The notes under the pieces: generated by a model
Told to the model about the DNA's origin: nothing
What the model saw: the letters and a program-made list of their open reading frames with translations, nothing else
Database searches by the model: none
Program-made: the position numbers and the translations under genes
In this document: positions 1-5,091 of the stretch, in pieces
How the letters are laid out: each line of letters opens with the position of its first letter
How positions within the stretch are numbered: position 1 is the first letter of the stretch
Assembly: GCA_028288905.1 (NCBI GenBank)
Contig: JAQGHJ010000159.1
Location: forward strand, 1 to 8,768
DNA: 8,768 bases
Direction of reading: 5' to 3'
From: Phycisphaerales bacterium
Lineage (GTDB): Bacteria > Planctomycetota > Phycisphaerae > Tepidisphaerales > Tepidisphaeraceae

Positions 1-489
1 TTCGCACCCGATCACCTTGTACGACGCCCGCTGCCCGGCCGGCCGCGAGACCACTTTTTCTGCCCCGAGCGCGATAAGGTCTGCGTTCGTGTAGCTCTTC
101 AACACCCGGCCGCCCAAGGCGAACCGCAGCTGTTCCGCCGTCTGCCAGTCGGGCATCGCCTGCCCGGCGATCCGGGCCGCCGGCCGCGGTTGCATGACGG
201 CCAGCACGGCCACCTTCCCAGCGATCGGCGACCACCCGAGCGTCACGCCGCTCGGCGCGTACCAGTCGTACCGGTCCACCCGCTCGTCGGCCGGCTCCCG
301 GACCGCGTACACGTCCGTCCGCCCGCCGGTCCCTGTAGCGTCGGCCGGCACACCTCGGGCGTAGAACGCGCCGTCCGGGCCCGAGATCACGTACGGCGCG
401 TTCGGCACCGGCTTCGACCCGACGGCCGGGACTGCCAGGAGCACAACGGTACACAGGACGACCAGCACGGCGCGGGCGGCTGACGACAT
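1..489 (-). CDS. Exported hypothetical protein, C-terminus cut by the window edge
   Basis: The frame runs open from an ATG at 489-487 to the window edge, giving 163 visible residues. It starts MSSAARAVLVVLCTVVLLAV, a signal peptide with a likely cleavage after about residue 24 (AVG), so the protein is probably exported. The mature part carries YDWYAPSGVTLGWSPIAGKV (about residues 74-93) and later a GGRVLKSYTNADLIALG stretch (126-142). From memory this resembles a loosely defined planctomycete family of exported proteins of unknown function with a similar 'gk.lKsYst.DL' element, but I cannot confirm this without a search. A GGAG sits about seven bases before the ATG and supports the start. Codon use is GC-rich like the neighbours. 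The end, and therefore the true length, is outside the window. An intrinsic terminator lies about 150 bases upstream, so the gene probably has its own promoter in 490-640 or is controlled by read-through. Function unknown. Confidence 0.75.
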   Translation of the reverse strand, partial: MSSAARAVLVVLCTVVLLAVPAVGSKPVPNAPYVISGPDGAFYARGVPADATGTGGRTDVYAVREPADERVDRYDWYAPSGVTLGWSPIAGKVAVLAVMQPRPAARIAGQAMPDWQTAEQLRFALGGRVLKSYTNADLIALGAEKVVSRPAGQRASYKVIGCE

Positions 490-640
490 GGGGAGCTCCG
501 CTGCGAAAGGAGATGGAATGGATCGACGCGACGCGGGCCGAAGTCTGCCGTGACGTGGCGGTGCCGGTCGACCCTCCGTCTTCCGTTCCGACGCCCAGCC
601 GGCCGAAAAGTTGCGGGACCGAATGGTGAAACCATCGGCG

Positions 641-677
641 CAAAAAAGAACGCCCGGCCAGACAAGCTGGCCGGGCG
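641..677 (-). terminator. Intrinsic (rho-independent) terminator, minus strand
   Basis: A perfect 11-bp stem (651-661 with 667-677, loop 662-666) reads on the minus strand as CGCCCGGCCAG, five-base loop, CTGGCCGGGCG, and is followed directly by TTCTTTTTTG. This is the standard intrinsic terminator layout and works only for minus-strand transcription. No ordinary gene lies upstream of it on that strand before the ferredoxin gene some 600 bases away. It therefore ends a short transcript, or acts as an attenuator in front of the exported protein gene at 1-489. Confidence 0.75.
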
Positions 678-840
678 TCTACAGTGTGCGTTCTGCTGTT
701 GGCCTGCAACGGTCACGAGGACCGAATGCCTGCCAGGGCTGCCGAGCAGCCGCGTGTACCGCAGGATTCACACCTACGGAAGCTGCTCACAGCAGCCCAC
801 ACGTACAGTCACAATGGGTCACGGATCACCTCCTATTCAT
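678..840 (-). ncRNA. Candidate structured small RNA or leader ending in the 641-677 terminator
   Basis: Read on the minus strand, this stretch forms a series of short hairpins. They are 782-787 with 791-796 (6 bp), 737-742 with 746-751 (6 bp) and 710-714 with 720-724 (5 bp), followed by the strong terminator. At its 5' side is an 11-codon reading frame with a very strong ribosome binding site. The layout (tiny reading frame, hairpins, terminator, then a gene) fits a leader or attenuator, or a short mRNA or small RNA. It does not match the conserved core of any riboswitch I know. Stems of 5-6 bp arise easily by chance at this G+C, so only the terminator is firm evidence of a transcript. Confidence 0.33.
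787..822 (-). CDS. Possible 11-residue cysteine-rich leader peptide
   Basis: A GTG at 822-820 opens a frame translating to VTHCDCTCGLL before TGA at 789-787. Three of its 11 residues are cysteine. In front of it, 834-823 reads AGGAGGTGATCC on the minus strand, which is fully complementary to the 3' tail of bacterial 16S rRNA, with six bases between AGGAGG and the GTG. Such a site is exceptional in this window, where most starts have weak or no Shine-Dalgarno. The stop codon lies in the first arm of a hairpin (782-787 with 791-796), and a terminator follows about 110 bases later. Cysteine-rich leader peptides that sense cysteine supply are known in other bacteria; that role here is inference. 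The alternative is a chance match to the rRNA tail. Confidence 0.4.
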   Translation of the reverse strand: MTHCDCTCGLL

Positions 841-885
841 CGGGTCCACGGCCGTCACGATTGCGACTGGCACCGCGGCACCCAT
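826..885 (-). CDS. Possible 19-residue upstream reading frame, coupled to the leader peptide
   Basis: An ATG at 885-883 opens MGAAVPVAIVTAVDPMNRR, whose last codons and TGA (828-826) form the AGGAGGTGA ribosome binding site of the next tiny frame. The stop is followed three bases later by its GTG start. Such an arrangement would allow translational coupling. No Shine-Dalgarno is evident before the ATG, and the frame stays open further upstream without a good start, so it may be chance. Confidence 0.2.
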   Translation of the reverse strand: MGAAVPVAIVTAVDPMNRR

Positions 886-1077
886 CGGCCTTGCCCAACC
901 GACGCGGGATCGTTCGAGGGTGACTGCCGGCGGACCCTTGGGGCGCGGCTCGCGCCGCGGCTGGGAGGTCGACCTTAGTTGAGGGTGACCGGTTCGTGTG
1001 ACCGATCGCCCGCGCCCTCTACTGCCCGCCGCCGGGCTCTTTCCCCCGGCAACGCCTTGCCGGGAACTACCAACCTC
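886..1077. other. Non-coding stretch with hairpins, no gene seen
   Basis: No convincing reading frame or RNA gene was found here on either strand. It holds a perfect 6-bp hairpin (944-949 with 954-959) and an 8-bp hairpin with a four-base loop (1045-1052 with 1057-1064, CCCGGCAA/TTGCCGGG). The second lies just beyond the stop of the possible small gene at 1078-1287. It could end minus-strand transcription, but no T-run follows it on the minus strand. Promoters for the short minus-strand transcript described above may also lie here; no clear -10/-35 pair was recognised. Confidence 0.4.
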
Positions 1078-1287
1078 TCAGATCCGACTCTTAAGGTTGG
1101 CGTCCGACGTCCACTCGTCAGCGTGCGTCGGACACAGGAAATATACGCTGGGATCCCCCCGCGGGTCGACTCCGCCACAAAATTTTTCGCGGGCAATGTT
1201 AGGGCAATATTCCGACGTCTCTAGCGGATCGTAAATCGGCGGGCGGCCGCTGCTCGCGATGCTTGAAACGGGCGCCGGCGCGGGCAC
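1078..1287 (-). CDS. Possible small cysteine-containing protein after the ferredoxin gene
   Basis: A frame of 69 residues starts at a GTG seven bases after the ferredoxin stop and ends at TGA 1080-1078. Its composition is ordinary rather than the Arg/Pro/Ala-rich pattern of shadow frames. It contains EYCPNIAREKFCGGVDPRG followed by YFLCPTHADEW, giving three cysteines and a histidine spaced as in small metal-binding proteins. Against it: no Shine-Dalgarno, third-position G+C well below that of the neighbouring genes, and local DNA that is unusually AT-rich, which by itself makes random frames look balanced. If real, it probably shares a transcript with the ferredoxin gene. Function unknown. 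Confidence 0.35.
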   Translation of the reverse strand: MPAPAPVSSIASSGRPPIYDPLETSEYCPNIAREKFCGGVDPRGDPSVYFLCPTHADEWTSDANLKSRI

Positions 1288-1294
1288 GACAGGG

Positions 1295-2011
1295 TCATGC
1301 CGCGCCGGCGTCCCGGCGGGCGGCCGGGATCACGACGATGCTCTTGGGGCTCGTCGGGCAGTCGTGTTCGCACACGCCGCAGCCGGTGCAGCCGTCGGGG
1401 TGAACGACGACCTTGCCGCCGATCAGTTCGATCGCCCGCGGGCCGATCGGGCAGCGGTCGACGCACATCGTGCAGTCGGTGCCCTGGGACCGGACGCACC
1501 GGCCGGGCCGCCACTCGGCCGTGCCCATGTCGACCAGCCCGATCGGGACGGCCTCGATCGCCCCCGTCGGGCAGTTGTACATGCACAGCAGGCCGTCGCA
1601 CATCGCGCACGGCTGTTCGTCGGCGATGATGAACGGCACGCCGTCAGCCCGGTCCGGGTCGAGCTGGATGGCATGGACCGGGCAGGCCGACACGCAATTG
1701 CCGCAGTGGCTGCAGGCGGTGATGAAGTCCGCCTCCGGCTTGGCCCCCGGCGGGCGGAGGATGCGGAGGCCGAACGAGCGGCGGGCCGCCGAACCGCCCC
1801 CGGCGGGCTCAACAGCGGTGCGTGCGGACACGTCCGCCGTCGCAGGCTTGGCGGCGGCCGGCGCGGGAGCCGCCGCCAGACCGCCGGTCTGGGCTTCTAA
1901 CTCCTTCATCGCCCGCTGGAGCGGGCCGGCGGCCTTGCCGACGTTGTCGAGCAGGCCGCGGAGGCCCTCCCGGAAGAAGCGGCGGCGGTCCATCGGTCGG
2001 TCGTCGGACAT
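1295..2011 (-). CDS. NapG/MauM-type ferredoxin with four [4Fe-4S] motifs
   Basis: This is a 238-residue iron-sulfur electron-transfer protein. Sixteen cysteines fall into four cluster motifs: C100-C103-C106-C110, C135-C138-C143-C147, C172-C180-C183-C187 and C208-C211-C214-C218. Three of these end in the usual CP, as does the C172 group (CVDRCP). The uneven second (CxxCxxxxCxxxC) and third (Cx7CxxCxxxC) spacings are typical of the NapG/MauM group, which passes electrons to or from quinol-linked periplasmic or membrane enzymes. The N-terminus has DRRRFFREG, reminiscent of a twin-arginine signal, but no hydrophobic segment follows. Instead there is an Ala/Pro-rich linker (about 40-75), so export is doubtful. 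The first ATG is chosen, though Met7 is also possible; neither has a Shine-Dalgarno. No redox partner is adjacent. It is transcribed away from the ABC permease, across a repeat element. The physiological partner is unknown. Confidence 0.88.
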   Translation of the reverse strand: MSDDRPMDRRRFFREGLRGLLDNVGKAAGPLQRAMKELEAQTGGLAAAPAPAAAKPATADVSARTAVEPAGGGSAARRSFGLRILRPPGAKPEADFITACSHCGNCVSACPVHAIQLDPDRADGVPFIIADEQPCAMCDGLLCMYNCPTGAIEAVPIGLVDMGTAEWRPGRCVRSQGTDCTMCVDRCPIGPRAIELIGGKVVVHPDGCTGCGVCEHDCPTSPKSIVVIPAARRDAGAA

Positions 2012-2060
2012 CGGGACGGCATTGTACGCGGGCGGGGCTCCGGCGTGGCCTGCTCCGGCC

Positions 2061-2186
2061 CCCTCGCCCGGTATTCCGGGAGAGGGCTGGGGTGAGGGTT
2101 CGTCGCGGCGGCGGCCCGGGCTTACAACCCGATTTCACCGCGATAGGACCCTCACCCTAACCCTCTCCCGGAATACCGGGAGAGGG
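2061..2186. repeat. Inverted-repeat element between divergent genes
   Basis: Two 33-base arms (2067-2099 and 2148-2180) are inverted copies with two mismatches, around a 48-base centre. Each arm also contains its own hairpin built on CTCCCGGAATACCGGGAG. On the right this is a perfect 11-bp stem (2161-2171 with 2176-2186, loop AATA); on the left the same stem has one mismatch (2061-2071 with 2076-2086). The CCCTCACCC/AACCCTCTCCC wording resembles a dispersed intergenic repeat that I recall from many GC-rich genomes, but copy number cannot be judged from one window. It lies between the divergent ferredoxin and ABC permease starts, so it occupies their promoter region. No transposase or target-site duplication was seen. 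Confidence 0.85.
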
Positions 2187-2265
2187 GACCGAACGAACCG
2201 TGTGCAAGCAGCGGCCGATTGCCCGCCGGGTCGATTCTGCGTCCACCCGGTCTTAAGATCGCTCC

Positions 2266-3162
2266 ATGCAGTCCGCCTCCGGGATCGGGATCGTCACGAC
2301 GCCGACGCGCGAAGCGGCGTCTCCGCCAGCGGCCGGCGCGGCCGGTTTGGCCGCGCCGGGGTTGTGGTTGCCGGCGCTGTCGCTGGCCCAGCGGGAGCTC
2401 GTCCGGTTCATCCGCCAACCGCACCGGGTGGTTGGGGCGCTGGCGACGCCGATCGTGTTCTGGCTGCTGATCGGGCTCGGCATGGGCCGCAGCTTCCGTG
2501 GCGAGGGCGTGCCGGGCGGCGGGGACTACCTCCAGTTCTTCTTCCCGGGCACCGTCCTGATGATCCTGCTGTTCACCGCGATCTTCAGCACGATCTCGAT
2601 TATCGAGGACCGCCGCGAAGGGTTCCTCCAGAGCGTGCTCGTCGCCCCCGTCAGTCGGATGTCGATCGTGCTCGGCAAGGTGCTCGGCGGGGCGGCGCTG
2701 GCGTTTGGGCAGGGGCTGCTGTTCCTGCTGCTGGGGCCGTTGGCGGGGCTCAAGCTGACCGTCGGCGGGTTCGCGGCGGCCGCGGGCATGATGGCGATCG
2801 TGTCGTTTGCCCTGACCGCCCTCGGCTTCTGCATCGCGTGGCGGATGAGCTCCACCCAGGGGTTCCACGCGATCATGAACCTGTTCCTGATGCCGATGTG
2901 GTTCCTGAGCGGGGCGCTGTTCCCGCCGCGGGCCGACACGTTTGCCCCGCTGCGGTGGACGATGGTACTGAACCCGCTGACGTACGGGCTGGCCGGCATG
3001 CGGCGGGCGCTGTATGTCGGCACGGCGACGGGGGCCGAATTGTCGGCCGCGTTGCCCGGGTGGGCCGTGTGCGTCGGCGTGAGCTTGGCGTTCGCGGCGG
3101 CGACGTTCGGCGTCGCCAGCTACATGGCCGGCGGACGAACGGCGGCCGACTGGCAGGCGTGA
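2266..3162 (+). CDS. ABC-2 type transporter permease
   Basis: This 298-residue integral membrane protein is the transmembrane half of an ABC exporter. After a soluble N-terminus (about 1-40) comes AQRELVRFIRQP, the usual amphipathic entry helix. About six membrane segments follow, near 57-72, 92-112, 135-157, 168-192, 202-220 and 263-288. The signature EDRREGFLQSVLVAPVSR (114-131) matches the cytoplasmic coupling loop of the DrrB/YadH-like ABC-2 family, and the NPLTYGLAGMRRAL segment (236-249) is also typical. Family members work with a separate ATPase to export drugs, lipids or polysaccharides. No ATPase gene lies next to it here, which is unusual. In planctomycete genomes I recall such permeases near SCO1/DUF420 genes, which suggests but does not prove a link to oxidase assembly. 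The start has no clear Shine-Dalgarno. The stop is 88 bases before SCO1, so the two may share a transcript. Confidence 0.9.
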   Translation: MQSASGIGIVTTPTREAASPPAAGAAGLAAPGLWLPALSLAQRELVRFIRQPHRVVGALATPIVFWLLIGLGMGRSFRGEGVPGGGDYLQFFFPGTVLMILLFTAIFSTISIIEDRREGFLQSVLVAPVSRMSIVLGKVLGGAALAFGQGLLFLLLGPLAGLKLTVGGFAAAAGMMAIVSFALTALGFCIAWRMSSTQGFHAIMNLFLMPMWFLSGALFPPRADTFAPLRWTMVLNPLTYGLAGMRRALYVGTATGAELSAALPGWAVCVGVSLAFAAATFGVASYMAGGRTAADWQA

Positions 3163-3250
3163 CGCAGGCTCCCCCACCGCGACTCGTAAGGCGATCCAGC
3201 CCGCCGGCGACTACCGTTTTTAACGCCCCGACACCCGTTCGACGAGGACG

Positions 3251-3910
3251 ATGAGCAAGCCGCAGAAGATCTTCACGACGTGCCTGTGGGGCGTGCTGTT
3301 GCTGGCAATGGCCGGCGTAGTGGCCGGCAAGCTGTTCTGGGCGCGGAACCCCGACGGGTCCCGCGGGCTGGCGGGCGGCGGGCCGGAGGTGCTGTTCCCT
3401 GCCGCCGAGTTTCGGCTGACGGACCAGGACGCCAAGCCGTTCGGCAACGCGGAACTCAAGGGCAGGCCGTACGTCGCCGCGTTCGTGTTCACGACCTGCG
3501 GCAGCATCTGCCCGCGGATGACGACCCAGATGGCAGCCCTGCAGAAGGACCTGCCGGCCGAGGTGCAACTCGTGTCGTTCTCCGTCGACCCGAAGCACGA
3601 CACGCCGGAGGTGCTGAAGCGGTACGCCGCCACGTACAAGGCCGACGAAAGCCGCTGGCACTTCCTCACCGGCGAGCGGGAGGCGGTCGTGAAGGTGGTC
3701 GGGGAGATGAAGCTGCCGTTCAAGGACGAACAGGCCGGCGACCACCCGATCCTGCACAGCGAGCGGCTGCTGCTGATCGACGGCGACAACCGCATCCGCG
3801 GCACCTACCTGAGCCACGAGCCCGACGCGCTGAAGAAGCTCGTCGCCGACGCGAAGTACCTCGCCGGTCACCCGGGCGACAAGGCCGGCGAGACGGGGGC
3901 GCGCTCGTGA
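3251..3910 (+). CDS. SCO1/SenC/PrrC-family copper chaperone
   Basis: This 219-residue protein is a membrane-anchored, thioredoxin-fold copper protein that delivers copper to the Cu-A site of cytochrome c oxidase or keeps its cysteines reduced. A single N-terminal membrane segment (about 9-30) anchors it with the domain outside the cytoplasm. The copper-binding motif TTCGSICP gives C83 and C87 (CxxxCP), and the third ligand is H169 in ILHSERLLLID. Other family marks are FVFTTC and SFSVDPKHDTPEVL (about 109-122). Length and order match the family. The stop codon overlaps the start of the DUF420 gene by four bases (GTGA), so the two are translationally coupled. A GAGG lies just three bases before the ATG, a rather close spacing. 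All key residues are present, so it is likely functional. The oxidase it serves is not in the window. Confidence 0.93.
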   Translation: MSKPQKIFTTCLWGVLLLAMAGVVAGKLFWARNPDGSRGLAGGGPEVLFPAAEFRLTDQDAKPFGNAELKGRPYVAAFVFTTCGSICPRMTTQMAALQKDLPAEVQLVSFSVDPKHDTPEVLKRYAATYKADESRWHFLTGEREAVVKVVGEMKLPFKDEQAGDHPILHSERLLLIDGDNRIRGTYLSHEPDALKKLVADAKYLAGHPGDKAGETGARS

Positions 3911-4410
3911 CGGACTTGCTCGTGACGCACCTGTTGGCGGCGGCCGCCACCGGCCCGGTTCACTCAGTTGGCGGCGTGACGAAGGACATGCTGGCGGCGC
4001 TGAACGCCACGCTGAACGGCACGTCGGCCGTGCTGCTGCTGGTGGCGTTCGTGCTCATCAAGCGGCGGCGGGTTCGGGCGCACGCGTGGACGATGGTGGC
4101 GGCGCTGTGTACCAGCGCGGTGTTCCTCGTCTTCTACGTGACGAGCTACGTCCTCTTCAAAGACCGCAGCAGCGGCCTGCGGCCCGGGCCGCTGCGGACG
4201 TTTTACTTCGCCCTGCTGATCTCCCACGTCTTGCTGGCCGTGGGGATGTTGCCGATGATCTTCCTGACCTTCCAGCGGGCCTACCGCCGGCAGTGGCAGC
4301 GGCACCGGGCGATCGCCCGGCCGACGTTCTACATCTGGTTCTACGTGTCGGTGACCGGCGTGATCGTCTACTGGATGCTCTACCACCTTTTCCCGAGCCT
4401 CGACCGATAA
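3907..4410 (+). CDS. DUF420 family membrane protein
   Basis: This is a 167-residue protein with about four membrane segments, near 38-52, 61-83, 98-121 and 140-163. It carries the marks of the DUF420 family: LNATLNGTS near 32-40, a histidine in the RAHAW loop, ALLISHVLLAVGMLP (102-116), and HRAIARPTFYIWFYVSVTGV (133-152) ending in VYWMLY. DUF420 genes are commonly found with SCO1 and cytochrome c oxidase genes and are thought to act in oxidase assembly; the biochemical role is unknown. The frame is open far upstream, but that part overlaps SCO1 in another frame. The start chosen is the GTG at 3907, which overlaps the SCO1 TGA in the sequence GTGA. An internal start at Met28 is less likely because it would lose the conserved spacing. 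The gene is transcribed with SCO1. Confidence 0.9.
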   Translation: MTDLLVTHLLAAAATGPVHSVGGVTKDMLAALNATLNGTSAVLLLVAFVLIKRRRVRAHAWTMVAALCTSAVFLVFYVTSYVLFKDRSSGLRPGPLRTFYFALLISHVLLAVGMLPMIFLTFQRAYRRQWQRHRAIARPTFYIWFYVSVTGVIVYWMLYHLFPSLDR

Positions 4411-4477
4411 GGGCCGGCCCGCCGCACCGACCCTTACCCCGCGCCGGGCCCGCCGGACACGAAAGGCAGTTCTCGCC

Positions 4478-4777
4478 ATGCGCAAGTCGCCCCGCCTCGT
4501 GCTGCTCGCCTCAATCGTGCTGACCGCCGGCGCGTTCGCGGCCCCCGCCTCGGCTTGTCCGAGTTGCAAGGACTCGATCGCGATGGGGTCGTCCGAGGAC
4601 ACCGGCACCGGCGGCCCCTCGGCCGGCCTGCCCGGCGGGTTCAACACGAGCGTCTACGTGATGCTCACCGGCCTGATCGGCACGCTCGGCTTCGTCGGCC
4701 TTAACCTGTACCGAGCCGGCCGCGGGGTGACGGAGGCCCATGCCACCGTCCGCCCCGAACCCGCCGCGGGGCGTTGA
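4478..4777 (+). CDS. Small exported CPSCK protein with C-terminal membrane segment
   Basis: This 99-residue protein begins with a clear signal peptide (basic MRKSPR, hydrophobic core 8-21, AxA-type cleavage near APASA at 22-26). Right after it comes CPSCKDS, with C27 and C30 as a CxxC pair at the very N-terminus of the mature chain. A Gly/Ser-rich stretch (36-54) follows, then one membrane segment (about 58-78) and a short basic tail. The mature protein would thus sit in the membrane with its CxxC pair outside the cytoplasm. From memory, similar small CPSCK proteins occur beside SCO1/DUF420/oxidase genes in other planctomycetes, but no function is established. A role in copper handling or thiol exchange with SCO1 is inference from the CxxC pair and the neighbourhood. 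It starts 67 bases after DUF420, with an AAAGG about 13 bases before the ATG, and probably belongs to the same operon. Confidence 0.8.
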   Translation: MRKSPRLVLLASIVLTAGAFAAPASACPSCKDSIAMGSSEDTGTGGPSAGLPGGFNTSVYVMLTGLIGTLGFVGLNLYRAGRGVTEAHATVRPEPAAGR

Positions 4778-4810
4778 ACCCATCTGGGGGAATCTGCGGG
4801 ATGTGGTCTT

Positions 4811-5046
4811 GAGCCCCGAAGGGGCGGAAGCACCATAGCCCGGGGGTGACCGACCGGCCGCAGGCCGGGAGGGAACCCCGGGTTGAATCGGGCAAACGAG
4901 CAAAGCCCCGGAGGGGCGGAAGAGCCCACCGGCCCTTCCGCCCCTCCGGGGCTTGTGCTTCTCACTCTTCGCTAGCCCAGGGTTCCCTCCCGGCCTGCGG
5001 CCGTTCGGTCGCCTTGGGCTATGGTGCTTCCGCCACTTCGGGGCTC
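4811..5046. repeat. Nested palindromic repeat element between convergent genes
   Basis: The outer arms (about 4811-4884 and 4972-5046) are long inverted copies of each other with scattered mismatches; they share AGCCCCGAAG, GCGGAAGCACCATAGCCC and GGCCGCAGGCCGGGAGGGAA. Inside them is a second, perfect 20-bp hairpin (4903-4922 with 4935-4954, loop 4923-4934). Its arm AAGCCCCGGAGGGGCGGAAG is a near copy of the outer arm's first 20 bases, so one 19-base unit occurs four times, twice in each direction. The reading frames crossing it are artefacts of the repeat. It fills the gap between the oxidase-assembly group and hisH, which point towards each other, and its transcript could fold into a long stem and end transcription both ways. 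The regular design looks like a dispersed, non-autonomous element; no transposase is present. Confidence 0.85.
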
Positions 5047-5091
5047 CGGAATGACACCGACAACTCGCTCATGAAATAGCTGCCAGCCTTC

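Noticed and set aside
518..553. Plus-strand 11-codon frame MDRRDAGRSLP with AAAGGAG in front
   Set aside because: It lies in the leader of the minus-strand exported protein, has ordinary Arg-rich shadow composition, and has no hairpin, terminator or gene following it on the plus strand.
745..780. Minus-strand GTGTGAATCCTGCGGTAC, loosely like the core of a cobalamin riboswitch
   Set aside because: The conserved GCCACTG segment and the surrounding stems are missing, and the gene downstream has no link to cobalamin.
823..834. GGATCACCTCCT on the plus strand, identical to the 3' tail of 16S rRNA
   Set aside because: The flanking bases do not match 16S rRNA beyond these 12, so it is not an rRNA fragment. 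It is better read as a strong Shine-Dalgarno on the minus strand.
2152..3177. 341-codon minus-strand open frame
   Set aside because: It is antisense to the ABC permease, whose membrane segments and family motifs are clear; the product is His/Arg/Gln-rich and low in complexity.
1413..3254. 613-codon plus-strand open frame
   Set aside because: It crosses the antisense of the ferredoxin, the repeat element and a wrong frame of the ABC permease. Long stop-free frames are expected at this G+C, and its product is Arg/Pro/Gly-rich without domains.
2873..3871. 332-codon minus-strand open frame
   Set aside because: It is antisense to the ABC permease end and SCO1, whose copper-binding motifs fix the coding strand.
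4846..5079. Reading frames crossing the nested palindrome
   Set aside because: They are translations of the repeat itself, present on both strands because the element is palindromic; there is no start signal or domain.
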